A stretch of DNA of 64,000 nucleotides. Source: Candidatus Hydrogenedentota bacterium (GTDB lineage Bacteria > Hydrogenedentota > Hydrogenedentia > Hydrogenedentales > CAITNO01). Below are positions 1 through 8,571 of the stretch, in pieces. How positions within the stretch are numbered: position 1 is the first letter of the stretch; the number at the start of each line of letters is the position of its first letter. The position numbers and the translations under genes were made by a program. The stretch lies in the NCBI GenBank assembly GCA_018056705.1, contig JAGPFE010000005.1, forward strand, positions 1 through 64,000, given 5' to 3'. The notes under the pieces are model-generated. The model did not search any database and was not told where the DNA came from. It saw nothing but the letters and a program-made list of their open reading frames with translations.

Positions 1-387
1 GGTCAGGACGTCATACCCCGGTGGACAGATGAACCAGCCCTGGGACAGCTCCATGGCCTGGGCCTGGGCCGAAGCCGCCAGATATGCCGCGATTTCGCCG
101 AAGCCCTGGTTCCGGTGTTCCGCTCCGCGGACCGGGTACTCCTCGAGACCCGCCATCAGGGCCAGCCTGCCGCCCACGTTTTCTCCCAACTGGCGGACGA
201 CATCTCCCAGGGGCAGGGTGTCGTGAACAAAGGTGATTTTTCCGGAGGGCAACCTTTTGCCGGTGGCTGTTTTTTTCTCGATGTCCGGGGATTTCGATGT
301 CTGGCAGCCGCCAAGACCTGACAGGATACCCGTTACGCACAACATCCACCCGATGGCCAGCGGCCGGTATGATCTGGTCTCGCGCAT
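1..387 (-). CDS. Putative lipoprotein, N-terminal part only (runs off the left edge)
   Basis: An open minus-strand frame of 129 codons reaches the window edge without a stop. It begins with a basic n-region, a hydrophobic stretch and a lipobox ending LSGLGGC, so the product is probably a lipid-anchored envelope protein. The following segment (TFVHDTLPLGDVVRQLGENV) resembles the short STN-type domain found at the N-terminus of secretins and TonB receptors, but this is by eye and weak. An in-frame ATG 15 nt further upstream (402) has a GGGGAGG motif too close to use well, while ATG 387 has it 16 nt away, so the start is unsure. The C-terminal part and its function lie outside the window. Confidence 0.65.
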   Translation of the reverse strand, partial: MRETRSYRPLAIGWMLCVTGILSGLGGCQTSKSPDIEKKTATGKRLPSGKITFVHDTLPLGDVVRQLGENVGGRLALMAGLEEYPVRGAEHRNQGFGEIAAYLAASAQAQAMELSQGWFICPPGYDVLT

Positions 388-438
388 CCGACAGAACTCC
401 ATGCCTCCCCTTTGTATATTCATTGTGGACGCGGAATG

Positions 439-469
439 TTGCGTTATTCAAGAAAATGGCGGGTATAAT
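439..469 (+). promoter_or_regulatory. Possible promoter with a perfect -10 box
   Basis: TATAAT at 464-469, with TTGCGT at 439-444 separated by 19 bp. The start codon at 476 is only 7 bp past the -10 box and has no ribosome binding site, so transcription would begin at or near the ATG and the mRNA may be leaderless. The spacer is longer than ideal. Confidence 0.4.
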
Positions 470-475
470 GCGGTC

Positions 476-1081
476 ATGATCTGGTGTGTGCTGATTCTTG
501 TGCTGGCCCAGCCTGAAGGGGCCACGCCGGTGATCGCCAGCGCGGTTCCGGAAGGCGAGGCGACGTTTAAGGTAACCCTTTCGTCCGGCGGAGGCCAGGA
601 TTTTTATGCCGGCATCCGGGTGGATGGTGCCTGGGCGGGGAGGAATGATACTTCCTGGAAGCCCACGGAGAACCTCGAACTGGTGCCCGACATGCCGGGC
701 AGCCAGGTGCCCATGCGGGTGCTGGCCCGCAGCGTGCAGTCCGTGGTGTACGAGGCACCGGTCATGCGCCGGGAGCGCTGGCTGAAATATTGGCAGGCCA
801 TGGGGTATGTACTGTATGGCGAGGGGTCCCAGGCCCGGCTGGTCTATGCCGATGACCTGCCCTACGCGGAGCGGGCCCGGGCCATGGCGGTGGCTGCCGC
901 GGCCCGCCGCCAGGAAGACGCGCGCACCCTGTTTCGAGCACTGGACTGGTCCGCGGGCCCTGTCGCTGGCTCACCCCTTGGCGGGGTTGTGCCCTGGCAG
1001 GTTTACCCTGCCGGGGGCGTTGGCCTGGTTTGCCTGGTGGGGGCTGTACTGGCCCTGAGGCGATGGCGCCAGGAATCGTAA
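476..1081 (+). CDS. Hypothetical secreted/membrane-anchored protein
   Basis: A 201-residue protein I do not recognise. It opens with a hydrophobic signal-like segment (MIWCVLILVLAQ) and ends with one transmembrane helix (VGLVCLVGAVLAL) followed by a basic tail, so the body is probably outside the cytoplasm and anchored at its C-terminus. The body is short beta-rich and helical sequence with no motif I can name. The open frame extends far upstream of 476, but that part crosses the divergent promoter region and the start of the divergent lipoprotein gene. ATG 476 was chosen because it yields the signal peptide and sits just behind a TATAAT box. No Shine-Dalgarno sequence is visible. Confidence 0.6.
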   Translation: MIWCVLILVLAQPEGATPVIASAVPEGEATFKVTLSSGGGQDFYAGIRVDGAWAGRNDTSWKPTENLELVPDMPGSQVPMRVLARSVQSVVYEAPVMRRERWLKYWQAMGYVLYGEGSQARLVYADDLPYAERARAMAVAAAARRQEDARTLFRALDWSAGPVAGSPLGGVVPWQVYPAGGVGLVCLVGAVLALRRWRQES

Positions 1082-1111
1082 CGGCCCGCGGGCTGGAGAG
1101 GAAACGGTATC

Positions 1112-2239
1112 ATGCTGTACAAGGAATACGGTCAGACGGGGGTTACCGTTTCCCGCCTGGGGTTCGGCGGCATGCGGTTCGAGCGACCCGAACAGCGGGA
1201 AGAAATGGCGGAAGTGGTCTGGCGCGCCTTCGAGCGGGGCATTACGTATTTCGATACCGCGCCGGATTACTGCGATGGCCTGAGCGAAAGCATCTTCGGC
1301 CTGGCCTTTCAGGAGATGAAAAAAACGGGCCGGCCTTTCTACGTTTCCACGAAGACCATCCTGGCGAAACCGGAAGAAGTCCGCGCCCAGTGTGAAACCT
1401 CCCTGGAACGACTCGGCGTGGACGCCATTGATTTCTATCACGTGTGGTGCCTGGTGCATCCCGAGGATCTGCCCCGGCGCAAGGCCGAGGGCGTGCTCGA
1501 CGCATTTCGCGCGCTCAGGGAAGAAGGCCTCATACGGCACATCTGCGTGTCCACCCACCTGGAACATGACAAGATTGGCGCGATGCTCGACCAGGGGGAA
1601 GGATTGTTCGAGGGGATGCTCATCGGGTTGAACGCCCTGAACTGTCACCTGCGCCTGCCGGGAGTAAAGGAAGCCGCCCGCCGTGGGCTTGGCGTGGTTA
1701 CCATGAACACCCTGGGAGGTGGGCTGCTGACCGAGTTTGCCAGCCGGTTTCCCGAACTGTTGCGGCCGGGAGACCGGGGCATGGTGGACGCGGCCCTGCG
1801 GTTCAACCTGTCCCTGCCCGAAATCACGGTGGCCCTGGTGGGATTTCGATCCCTGCGGGACGTGGACGAGGCCTGCGACGCCGTGGAACGGATGGTACCA
1901 CTGGACGCGCGGGGCATCGAGGCGACCCAGGCCAGCCTGCGCGAACGGCACAAGGAATTCTGTACCCAGTGTGGCTACTGTGCCGAGTGTCCAAGTGGCG
2001 TTCCGGTCGTCCGGCTCATGGACGCGTATAACCGGCGATTGCTGGAAGGCCCCCAGGCCGCCCTGGATCACATGCGCTGGCACTGGTGGTCCCCGGACAT
2101 TCTCGCGTTACTGGAGTCCTGCACCGAGTGCCGGCACTGTGAAGAGGTCTGCACGCAGCAGTTGCCCATCCTGGAACGTTTTGAAACCCTGCGGCAGGAT
2201 TATCGCCGCGCCATGAACAGGACCGGAACCTCCCGATAG
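1112..2239 (+). CDS. Aldo/keto reductase with C-terminal ferredoxin-type cysteine motifs
   Basis: A 375-residue NAD(P)H-type oxidoreductase of the aldo/keto reductase superfamily. The TIM-barrel domain (about 1-275) shows the catalytic tetrad D48, Y53, K81 and H110. The C-terminal extension has a 4Fe-4S-like cluster motif (CTQCGYCAECP, near 284-294) and a second cysteine group (CTECRHCEEVC, near 336-347). This matches the family of predicted oxidoreductases with a ferredoxin-like tail (COG1453 type). The physiological substrate is unknown. The start is supported by a GAGAGGAAA ribosome binding site. It is followed 50 nt later by the SIS-domain gene and may share its transcript. Confidence 0.9.
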   Translation: MLYKEYGQTGVTVSRLGFGGMRFERPEQREEMAEVVWRAFERGITYFDTAPDYCDGLSESIFGLAFQEMKKTGRPFYVSTKTILAKPEEVRAQCETSLERLGVDAIDFYHVWCLVHPEDLPRRKAEGVLDAFRALREEGLIRHICVSTHLEHDKIGAMLDQGEGLFEGMLIGLNALNCHLRLPGVKEAARRGLGVVTMNTLGGGLLTEFASRFPELLRPGDRGMVDAALRFNLSLPEITVALVGFRSLRDVDEACDAVERMVPLDARGIEATQASLRERHKEFCTQCGYCAECPSGVPVVRLMDAYNRRLLEGPQAALDHMRWHWWSPDILALLESCTECRHCEEVCTQQLPILERFETLRQDYRRAMNRTGTSR

Positions 2240-2289
2240 GAACAACCGGTCCCGGTTATCCATGAACCCAGGAAAAGGAGTGGACAAGC

Positions 2290-2910
2290 ATGCATTATCT
2301 CGCGAACCTGTTTCAGCGGGCGGATGGATTTGAATCCTACGCCAGGGGATATTTCGACCGGGTGGCGGAACTAGCCCGGAAGATAGACCTGCCGGTGGTG
2401 GCGCGCGCCACGGACTACATCGGAAAAACCCGGCAGACAGGAAACGCCCTGTATTTCATCGCCAACGGCGGCAGCGCGGCCGTGGCGGCCCACTGGGTAA
2501 ACGACCTGATGGCCGGAGCGAACCAGGAGGGTAAGCCGCCGTTCCGGGCCTATTGCCTGACCGACAACACGTCAACGGTTACCGCCATCGGCAACGACAG
2601 TGCCTTCGAAAACATTTTCCGTGACCAGTTGCGCGCCTACGTCCGCCCGGGGGACGTCGTGATCGCCATGTCGGTAAGCGGTAACAGCGAAAATATCATC
2701 CGGGGATTAGGGGCCGCCCGGGAGGCTGACGCGACTACCATCGGCATTGCCGGCATGACGGGTGGAAGAATGGCGGATTGTTGCGACGTTTTCATACACG
2801 TACCTTCCACGGCGGATGAGTACGGTCCCGTGGAGGACCTGTTCAGCCTGCTGGAACACCTGGTTATCGGCTGGTTGACCATGTCCGGTGGGAAATGGAT
2901 GCACCACTGA
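2290..2910 (+). CDS. SIS-domain phosphosugar isomerase-like protein (GmhA relative)
   Basis: A 206-residue single SIS-domain protein. The sugar-phosphate-binding signatures GNGGSAA and SVSGNSEN are present, and the overall pattern matches sedoheptulose-7-phosphate isomerase (GmhA, first step of ADP-heptose synthesis). Against the E. coli GmhA sequence as I remember it, the catalytic Glu of the HFAEEL segment is Asp in the local HWVNDL, and one of the two His in the C-terminal helix is Phe. Heptose isomerase activity is therefore not certain, and it could act on another phosphosugar. An AAGGAG ribosome binding site precedes the ATG. Its end lies just upstream of the TPR gene. Confidence 0.78.
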   Translation: MHYLANLFQRADGFESYARGYFDRVAELARKIDLPVVARATDYIGKTRQTGNALYFIANGGSAAVAAHWVNDLMAGANQEGKPPFRAYCLTDNTSTVTAIGNDSAFENIFRDQLRAYVRPGDVVIAMSVSGNSENIIRGLGAAREADATTIGIAGMTGGRMADCCDVFIHVPSTADEYGPVEDLFSLLEHLVIGWLTMSGGKWMHH

Positions 2911-2942
2911 TCCCTACCAGGACAAACGTGGGATACCTGGCC

Positions 2943-3998
2943 ATGCGTGTGACGGGAGCGGACCGCTCGGAAAAGAGACGGAACTTGGGGGGGGCGGTGG
3001 GATCTGTCCTGCTGGGCGTTTTGCTCCTCATGGGCACGACAACCGGGAGGTCGATCGCGGAAGGTGATGCTACGGGTACGGGTGTGGTCCCGGAAACGGT
3101 GTCCCCGGCCCCGGTAACGAGTGCCGACCGGGAGGGGTACCCCGTGCTGGCCGGGCTGGATCCCAGCCAGGTGACGCGACGCGTTCGAAATTACGACCGT
3201 CTCCAGCGGATCATGGCCGGGTGGCACGAGGCCACGGGCGAGAAACTGTATGAAGCCGGCGAGCGGGACCAGGCCCTTGAACACGCCCGGGCCATGCGCG
3301 CCCACCTGCTGCGCGCGCGGACCCTGTACGAGGAAGCCCTGCGCCAGTCCCCCCGGGACCCGGACCTCATGAATTACTACGGAGAACTTTTATACGACAA
3401 GTTTGGCGAGCAGGACCGCGCGGTGGCGCTCTGGGAAGAGGTGTTGCGCGTGGACGCCAGGCATGCCCGGGCCCACAACAACCTGGCAATCCATGACAGC
3501 CATGAAGGACGTTACGAACAGGCCGTCGCGCACCTGGATGAAGCGATCAAGCGGGAACCGGATAACGCCGATTACCTCTATAACCTGTCCCAGATTTACC
3601 TGGTGCATTGGCCACAGGTCATGCGGATACGCCTGTGGAGCATGGACCGGCTGTACGACGAGGCCATGGAACTGTCCCGGCGCGCGGCGGTTTTACGTCC
3701 CAGGGACCTTGCGCTCCAACGGGATTACGCGCTCAATTTTTTTCTCGCGGAGAACCTGAGTTCGAAACCCGACTGGAAAGCGGCCGCCAAAGCCTGGTCA
3801 AAGGTCCGCGAGGTGGCCCGACGCCCCGACGATCTCTTCAACGCGTGGTTGAATGAAGGCAGGGTGTGGCTGCGGGCAGAACAGCCTGATCGCGCGCGGA
3901 AGTGTTTCGAGGCCGCGCTGGCCATCCGCCCGGACAGCCAGGTCGCGCGGGGGCTGGTACAGGACGCGGAAGACATGAAACGGGCGGGGCGGAAATGA
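2943..3998 (+). CDS. Exported TPR-repeat protein
   Basis: A protein of about 351 residues with an N-terminal signal peptide (a basic stretch then GSVLLGVLLLMGTTTG) and several tetratricopeptide repeats, for example the segments starting ARTLYEEAL, RAVALWEEVL and QAVAHLDEAI. It is probably a periplasmic or envelope scaffold, with no enzymatic motif. ATG 2943 was chosen because it gives a normal-length signal peptide. An in-frame ATG at 2895, inside the end of the SIS gene, would add 16 residues. The stop overlaps the signal peptidase start (ATGA), so the two are likely translated together. Confidence 0.8.
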   Translation: MRVTGADRSEKRRNLGGAVGSVLLGVLLLMGTTTGRSIAEGDATGTGVVPETVSPAPVTSADREGYPVLAGLDPSQVTRRVRNYDRLQRIMAGWHEATGEKLYEAGERDQALEHARAMRAHLLRARTLYEEALRQSPRDPDLMNYYGELLYDKFGEQDRAVALWEEVLRVDARHARAHNNLAIHDSHEGRYEQAVAHLDEAIKREPDNADYLYNLSQIYLVHWPQVMRIRLWSMDRLYDEAMELSRRAAVLRPRDLALQRDYALNFFLAENLSSKPDWKAAAKAWSKVREVARRPDDLFNAWLNEGRVWLRAEQPDRARKCFEAALAIRPDSQVARGLVQDAEDMKRAGRK

Positions 3999-4702
3999 AC
4001 GGGATGGAGGAACCGGCGGTTGTCCCTCCAGGCGAGGCATCCGCTTCGGCTGAAGATACGCCACCGGACAGTCTCCCGAGGCCCCCCGGAGCCGGGTCGG
4101 CCTTGCGTGAATGGATCCTGGGAACGAAAGGAGGGGCCATCGTCAGCCTGCTGTTGATCCTGCTGACGGCTTACGCGTGGTTTGGCCTGGGGATCCGTTT
4201 CTTCCTGGTGCCCAGCCGGTCCATGGAACCCACCCTGCTTGAAGGGGACATGATTGTGACGCTGCCCGCGCGGGAATACCGGCGGGGAGACGTGGTGGTG
4301 TTCCGGCATCAGGGCGAGGTACTCGTCAAGCGGCTGATCGGATTGCCCGGCGATACGGTGCAGGTGGTAGACGGCGCCCTGTTTCTCAATGGGCGGTACG
4401 CTTCCGAGCCGTACTGCAAGGAACCGATGAAGTACCTGCTCGCCGATCCGCAGAAGGTGCCCGAAGGGCGATTCTTCTTTCTGGGCGATAATCGAAACGT
4501 CAGCGAGGACAGCAGCGAAGCCGCCCAGCATGGCAACGGGGCCCTTACCGCCGAGGAGTTCGGAGCCCTTTCGGATATCATCGGGCGGGTGATATTCCGA
4601 TACTATCCTTATACCCGGATGGGCCCGGTTTCCTCCTACCCACTTCGGTCGCTCGCGCCCGATGTCGTCAGCGACGCCGCGCCGGACGCGTCCGGGGGGT
4701 GA
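3995..4702 (+). CDS. lepB: Signal peptidase I
   Basis: A 235-residue membrane serine protease that removes signal peptides from exported proteins. After a proline-rich cytoplasmic N-terminus there is one transmembrane helix (about 48-66). The catalytic Ser76 (PSRSMEPTL), the general base Lys112 (VKRLIGLPGD) and the box E motif GDNRN..SEDS follow. The family usually ends this box in SxDSR, and here the Arg is replaced. The active site faces the periplasm. The ATG overlaps the TGA of the TPR gene. An in-frame upstream extension exists but lies inside the TPR gene. Confidence 0.93.
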   Translation: MNGMEEPAVVPPGEASASAEDTPPDSLPRPPGAGSALREWILGTKGGAIVSLLLILLTAYAWFGLGIRFFLVPSRSMEPTLLEGDMIVTLPAREYRRGDVVVFRHQGEVLVKRLIGLPGDTVQVVDGALFLNGRYASEPYCKEPMKYLLADPQKVPEGRFFFLGDNRNVSEDSSEAAQHGNGALTAEEFGALSDIIGRVIFRYYPYTRMGPVSSYPLRSLAPDVVSDAAPDASGG

Positions 4703-4721
4703 AGTTCGGGGGAAGTGCGGG

Positions 4722-4751
4722 TTTACGTTGTTTCATGGTCTATGCTATAAT
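4722..4751 (+). promoter_or_regulatory. Promoter of the DtxR-like regulator
   Basis: A perfect TATAAT (4746-4751) preceded by TGc, an extended -10 of the kind seen at other plus-strand starts in this window. The upstream TTTACG at 18 bp is a weak -35. Confidence 0.55.
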
Positions 4752-4770
4752 TCAGTCCAGTTGACAAACG

Positions 4771-4794
4771 TTCAGGATTATGGGGATTCCTGAA
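4771..4794. promoter_or_regulatory. Inverted repeat, candidate operator of the adjacent DtxR-like regulator
   Basis: TTCAGGA and TCCTGAA are perfect 7-bp arms separated by 10 bp, about 20 bp after the -10 box and 57 bp before the chosen start codon of the regulator. The size and position suit autorepression. It could also be an RNA hairpin in the leader. Confidence 0.45.
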
Positions 4795-4850
4795 GATGTT
4801 TGCTGAACGGGGGTGGCGGGGGCAACGGAAAAGTATCCGGGAGACTGGTC

Positions 4851-5399
4851 ATGACCATGGATGAGCGTTTTCGTGCCTGGCAGAACGCGGACGAAGGCCA
4901 GAATGGTGATGGAGAAGACCCCATATGGCGGCAGTATTCCAGAAATTTTCTGTCCCATTCCCGGGCCCATTACCTGATGGCGATCGAAGCCCTGCGGGAA
5001 GAACTGGGGTATGCTCGCACCACGGACGTGGCTGAACTGCTCGAGGTATCCCGCGGCGCGGCGTCCATGGCCCTCACCCAACTCAAGAAGCGGGGCTGGG
5101 TTACGGAGGACCCCAACCGGTTCCTGCTGCTGACCGAGGAAGGAAAACGGATTTCCGAACTGGTGTCCGCCAATTTCCGGGTCTTGTCCTCCTTTTTCGT
5201 CTCGGTCCTGAACATGAAAAAAGAACGTGCCCTGCTCGACGCCTGCAAGATCGAGCACCTGTTGAGCGCGGATACCTGCCGCCGGCTTGCCGCCCTGGGT
5301 CAATTGATCGAGAAGGATCCAGACCTCGCCCGGCGGATTCACGATGTCATGGCGGCGCTGCCGGAAATGGCAAACGATCCCGTCGATATAGAGGAATGA
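4851..5399 (+). CDS. DtxR/MntR-family metal-dependent transcription regulator
   Basis: About 182 residues. A winged helix-turn-helix occupies about 36-100 (TTDVAELLEVSRGAASMALT then LLLTEEGKRI). It is followed by a short helical metal/dimer domain in which Cys132, Glu135 and His136 (ACKIEHLL) match the primary metal-site residues of DtxR (ACRWEH). The ancillary-site His/Glu of DtxR seems absent, and there is no SH3-like domain, as in MntR. It therefore probably senses Fe or Mn and represses its targets, which cannot be named from here. ATG 4851 has a GGGAGA site; in-frame start codons lie upstream (4800, a TTG) and downstream (4857). It is convergent with sat. Confidence 0.8.
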   Translation: MTMDERFRAWQNADEGQNGDGEDPIWRQYSRNFLSHSRAHYLMAIEALREELGYARTTDVAELLEVSRGAASMALTQLKKRGWVTEDPNRFLLLTEEGKRISELVSANFRVLSSFFVSVLNMKKERALLDACKIEHLLSADTCRRLAALGQLIEKDPDLARRIHDVMAALPEMANDPVDIEE

Positions 5400-5466
5400 A
5401 CCGGAACCATTCCCCCGGTAATTGCCCGTTATTCTCCAGTGAGAAGTTGACGCCCCATTCGGGTGT

Positions 5467-6621
5467 CTATTGTTGTGTCCGCGCCCATTCGAGCAGGACG
5501 GCGGCTACTTCGGGTCGTGTGAATTCCGGTGGCAGGGGTTTCCCCTCCTTCAGCAACTCCCGGACTTTCGTGCCGCTGAGCATGACCCGGTCTTCGGGCC
5601 CGCCCGGCGCGGTTTTCTTGCTGGCCATCTCGCCGGTCCGCTTCGAATAGAACGTATGTTCGAAGAACAGGGGGGTGATACCCAGGGCCTGGGGATCGAT
5701 CTCGTCGAAGATGTAATGCGCGTCGTATGAGCCGTAATAATTGCCCACCCCCGCGTGGTCCCGTCCCACGATGAAATGGGTGCACCCGTAGTTCCGCCGG
5801 ATAATGGCGTGCATGACCGCCTCCCGGGGGCCGGCGTACCGCATGTTCACGGGCATGATGGACAGCATGACGTGTTCAGCGGGGTAGTAGTTTTCCAGCA
5901 GCACCTGGTAACACCGCATGCGTACCTCGCCAGGAATGTCATCGCTTTTCGTGGTACCCATGAGGGGATGAATCAGCAGTCCGTCGCAGATTTCCAGGGC
6001 GCACTTGGTCAGGTATTCGTGGGCACGGTGGATCGGGTTGCGGGTCTGGAACGCGACAATCCGCCGCCAGCCCCGTTCCCCGAAGGCTTGACGGGTTTTT
6101 TCGGGGGGCAGGTTGTATTCCTGGAAAGGTACCATCCGTTCCCGAAGGACATCCAGGGGCCCTGCCAGGAAAACATCACCCATGGACATGGTGTAGGCCA
6201 CCCCTGGGTGAGCGGAATCAGAAGTGCGGTATACCTTTTCCACCAGGCGGGTTTTATCCAGCGTGAATTTTTCCCGCACATGCAACACGGCCACGAACCG
6301 GTCTTCATCGTCCAGAATGGCTACCGGTCCATCTTGGGGCAACTGATCTGCCGTGGCCCGGTCGACGGCCAGCAGGATGGGGATGGTCCAGGGGATGCCG
6401 GGGCGCAGTTCCATGTGTTCGAGCACCCGCTCGGTTTCTTCCCGGCCCATGAATCCATCGAGTGGACTGAAAATCCCCTTCGCGATGCCGTCGATGTCGA
6501 AAGCGGCGTAGGCATCCACCCGGATGGCAGGAAGTTCAGGGAGTCGGCGTTCCCATTCGGCGGCAGTGTCTGGAGTGACGAACCGGTTGATGAGGGTACC
6601 CCCCAACGGTGGCAGGGACAT
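5467..6621 (-). CDS. sat: Sulfate adenylyltransferase (ATP sulfurylase)
   Basis: A 384-residue homo-oligomeric ATP sulfurylase, which makes adenosine 5'-phosphosulfate from sulfate and ATP (or runs in reverse in sulfur oxidisers). Family motifs are QTRNPIHRAHE (nucleotide and sulfate binding, HxxH), GRDHAG and the C-terminal LSGTKVRELL. The length matches the single-subunit Sat type rather than CysD/CysN. No APS kinase or reductase gene is nearby, so assimilatory versus dissimilatory use cannot be told. The ribosome binding site is AAAAGGAG, and a clear promoter lies upstream. Confidence 0.95.
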   Translation of the reverse strand: MSLPPLGGTLINRFVTPDTAAEWERRLPELPAIRVDAYAAFDIDGIAKGIFSPLDGFMGREETERVLEHMELRPGIPWTIPILLAVDRATADQLPQDGPVAILDDEDRFVAVLHVREKFTLDKTRLVEKVYRTSDSAHPGVAYTMSMGDVFLAGPLDVLRERMVPFQEYNLPPEKTRQAFGERGWRRIVAFQTRNPIHRAHEYLTKCALEICDGLLIHPLMGTTKSDDIPGEVRMRCYQVLLENYYPAEHVMLSIMPVNMRYAGPREAVMHAIIRRNYGCTHFIVGRDHAGVGNYYGSYDAHYIFDEIDPQALGITPLFFEHTFYSKRTGEMASKKTAPGGPEDRVMLSGTKVRELLKEGKPLPPEFTRPEVAAVLLEWARTQQ

Positions 6622-6663
6622 GTCAAAATCTCCTTTTCAGATTAATTTAGTAAGTTATTTCCT

Positions 6664-6693
6664 ATTCTACCGAAACCCACCCCCTCGTTGCAA
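6664..6693 (-). promoter_or_regulatory. Promoter of sat
   Basis: On the minus strand TTGCAA and TAGAAT are spaced 18 bp, about 42 bp upstream of the sat start codon. Confidence 0.6.
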
Positions 6694-6732
6694 GCAGTAT
6701 ATCCCCCGACGGAGAAACTGTTCCACCTTGCC

Positions 6733-7554
6733 TTAACGTAACGCGTTCTGGGTGGCCCGATACAGCCAGGCCAGAAATCGGGACGGTTCCCATTCCGATA
6801 TGGCCCGCGTGGGCACCTCCACGTCGATCCATCCGGTGTATCCCACGTCCCGGACCCATCCATGGATTTCCCCGATGGGCACGCATCCCTCCCCCGGAAC
6901 CTCTCGATCCTCGTCCCGGGTGGGGACGCGCCAGTCCGCCACCTGGAACAGGAACAGGCTTTTTGCCCCCGTCCTGCGGATTTCAGACCGCAGGTAGGGA
7001 TCCCACCACGTGTGCCAGGTGTCCACGCAGGCCCCGACCCATGGACTGTCGATGGCGGTAATGATATTGTTGACCTGTTCCAGGAGATTAATGGCTGATC
7101 CCGTGTCCGCGAAGAGGGGGTGCATGGGTTCGATGGCGAGCCGGATTTCCGCGGCCCGGGCGTGAGGTTCAACCGCGTGGATACCGTCCATGGCCTGGCG
7201 CCGCGCCATGGGCAGGTCTACCTCGGGCGTGGCACCGCAGGTGATGCCCAGGATCGGCGCGCCGAGGGCAACGGCCTTATCAATGGCTTTACGGACCTGG
7301 GTTTTAGCCTGTTCCCGCGCCATGGCCCCGGAAGCGACAAAGTAACCGGTTCCCCACAGGCTGACTGGCTTTAATCCATGGTCTTGCAGGATCGCCGCCG
7401 CCTCCGTGGGGGATACTTCCTCGAGGTCCCGAAGCCACAGGGACAATCCTTGGAAACCGGCTTCGGCCGCCATCCGGGCGATATCAACAAGGGACATGGA
7501 CGGCACGGAGGCCGTGTTAAGGCTCAGGTTTGGCCATCCACGAACGTCAGGCAT
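6733..7554 (-). CDS. Sugar phosphate isomerase/epimerase-like TIM barrel 1
   Basis: A 273-residue protein of the xylose isomerase-like (AP endonuclease 2) TIM-barrel family. Acidic and His residues expected to bind a divalent metal are recognisable in AIEPMHPLF, VDTWHTWWDP and the C-terminal IDVEVP. The substrate is unknown; relatives isomerise ketoses or act in inositol and sugar-acid catabolism. ATG 7554 has an ideal AGGAGG site 8 nt upstream, so an in-frame extension to 7596 is rejected. It follows the related gene on the same strand and probably shares its promoter. Confidence 0.82.
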   Translation of the reverse strand: MPDVRGWPNLSLNTASVPSMSLVDIARMAAEAGFQGLSLWLRDLEEVSPTEAAAILQDHGLKPVSLWGTGYFVASGAMAREQAKTQVRKAIDKAVALGAPILGITCGATPEVDLPMARRQAMDGIHAVEPHARAAEIRLAIEPMHPLFADTGSAINLLEQVNNIITAIDSPWVGACVDTWHTWWDPYLRSEIRRTGAKSLFLFQVADWRVPTRDEDREVPGEGCVPIGEIHGWVRDVGYTGWIDVEVPTRAISEWEPSRFLAWLYRATQNALR

Positions 7555-7662
7555 GTGCTGATCCTCCTGGGTTATCCTGTCATGCCTGTACCGCAACCCA
7601 TGTCCCGGATTGCCTCTTCCCCGGATACGGTCGCCGGGGTGAGAATGGGACTCCCGCCGGGA

Positions 7663-8487
7663 TCAAAGTAACGATTTCAGATGGCGAATGGATGCCTCGG
7701 CCTGCTCCACGGTGCCGCATTCCACTGAGAAGACGATGTCGCGGGGGGTGCGGCGGCAGATGTCGATGACCCGTTTCCAGTCGATCACGCCATCGCCACA
7801 GGCGCATCCGACCGGCGTGCCGGTGACCTTGCCCCGTTCGGCGTCCGACTGGGTAATGGAGATGTCCTTGGCATGCAGGTGCACCAGCCGGTCGACCACC
7901 CGTTCCAGCCAGGCGTACGGATCCTGTCCGGCCAGGTAGGAATTGCCGGTATCGAAATTGATGCCCACCACGGGACTGGCCGGCAGGGCCTGGATGCGGT
8001 CTAGACCATCAGGGGTTTTACTGTACTGCTGGTGGGGCTCAATGCCGATAAGGATTCCCCGGGGCTCCGCGACTTTCGCGGCCTCGCGCAGGGTGTATCG
8101 CATCAGCACATGATCCTCCTCCACGGTGGTCCAGTCGGGTTTTGGGCCCTCGTCGGTGTTGACCACGGGCGCGCCGCACTCGGCGGCGAAACGAATGGCC
8201 TGCTTGAGGTATTCCACGCTGATTTCGGGTTTGCACAACGGGCAGTGGGAAGACAGGCCGGACAGTTTCACGCCGTATTTTTCGCAGGCGCGTCGCACGC
8301 GCAGGGGATCGTCCAGCATGCTGACGGAGTGGAAATACCCGGCTTCGCTGAGAAGTTCGCGGCCCCAGTGCACCATGGGCTCCACGTATTCGTAGCCCAG
8401 TTGGGCGGCCTTTTCCACGCCCCATTCAAAGGGTTTATCCGCGTGCCGCACGAATTCCAGGTTGACGCCGATACCGATGTTTCCCAT
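7663..8487 (-). CDS. Sugar phosphate isomerase/epimerase-like TIM barrel 2
   Basis: A 274-residue paralogue-type protein of the same TIM-barrel family. It opens MGNIGIGVNLEFV and shows IGIEPHQQYSK, INFDTGNSYLAG, HLHAKDI and the terminal SVECGT, in the order expected for metal-ligand loops. The sequence differs strongly from its neighbour, so the two probably act on different sugars in one pathway. The start is supported by GAAGGAGA. A promoter lies about 55 bp upstream, making this the first gene of the pair. Confidence 0.82.
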   Translation of the reverse strand: MGNIGIGVNLEFVRHADKPFEWGVEKAAQLGYEYVEPMVHWGRELLSEAGYFHSVSMLDDPLRVRRACEKYGVKLSGLSSHCPLCKPEISVEYLKQAIRFAAECGAPVVNTDEGPKPDWTTVEEDHVLMRYTLREAAKVAEPRGILIGIEPHQQYSKTPDGLDRIQALPASPVVGINFDTGNSYLAGQDPYAWLERVVDRLVHLHAKDISITQSDAERGKVTGTPVGCACGDGVIDWKRVIDICRRTPRDIVFSVECGTVEQAEASIRHLKSLL

Positions 8488-8542
8488 GTACTGGTCTCCT
8501 TCGGGTTGCCGGGTTTTCGATGACGTTACGACGACAAAATAT

Positions 8543-8571
8543 AAGATAACGGTTTTGTGGTTCTGGTGCAA
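8543..8571 (-). promoter_or_regulatory. Promoter of the two isomerase genes
   Basis: Minus-strand TTGCAC and TATCTT with a 17-bp spacer, upstream of the second TIM-barrel gene. Confidence 0.55.
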
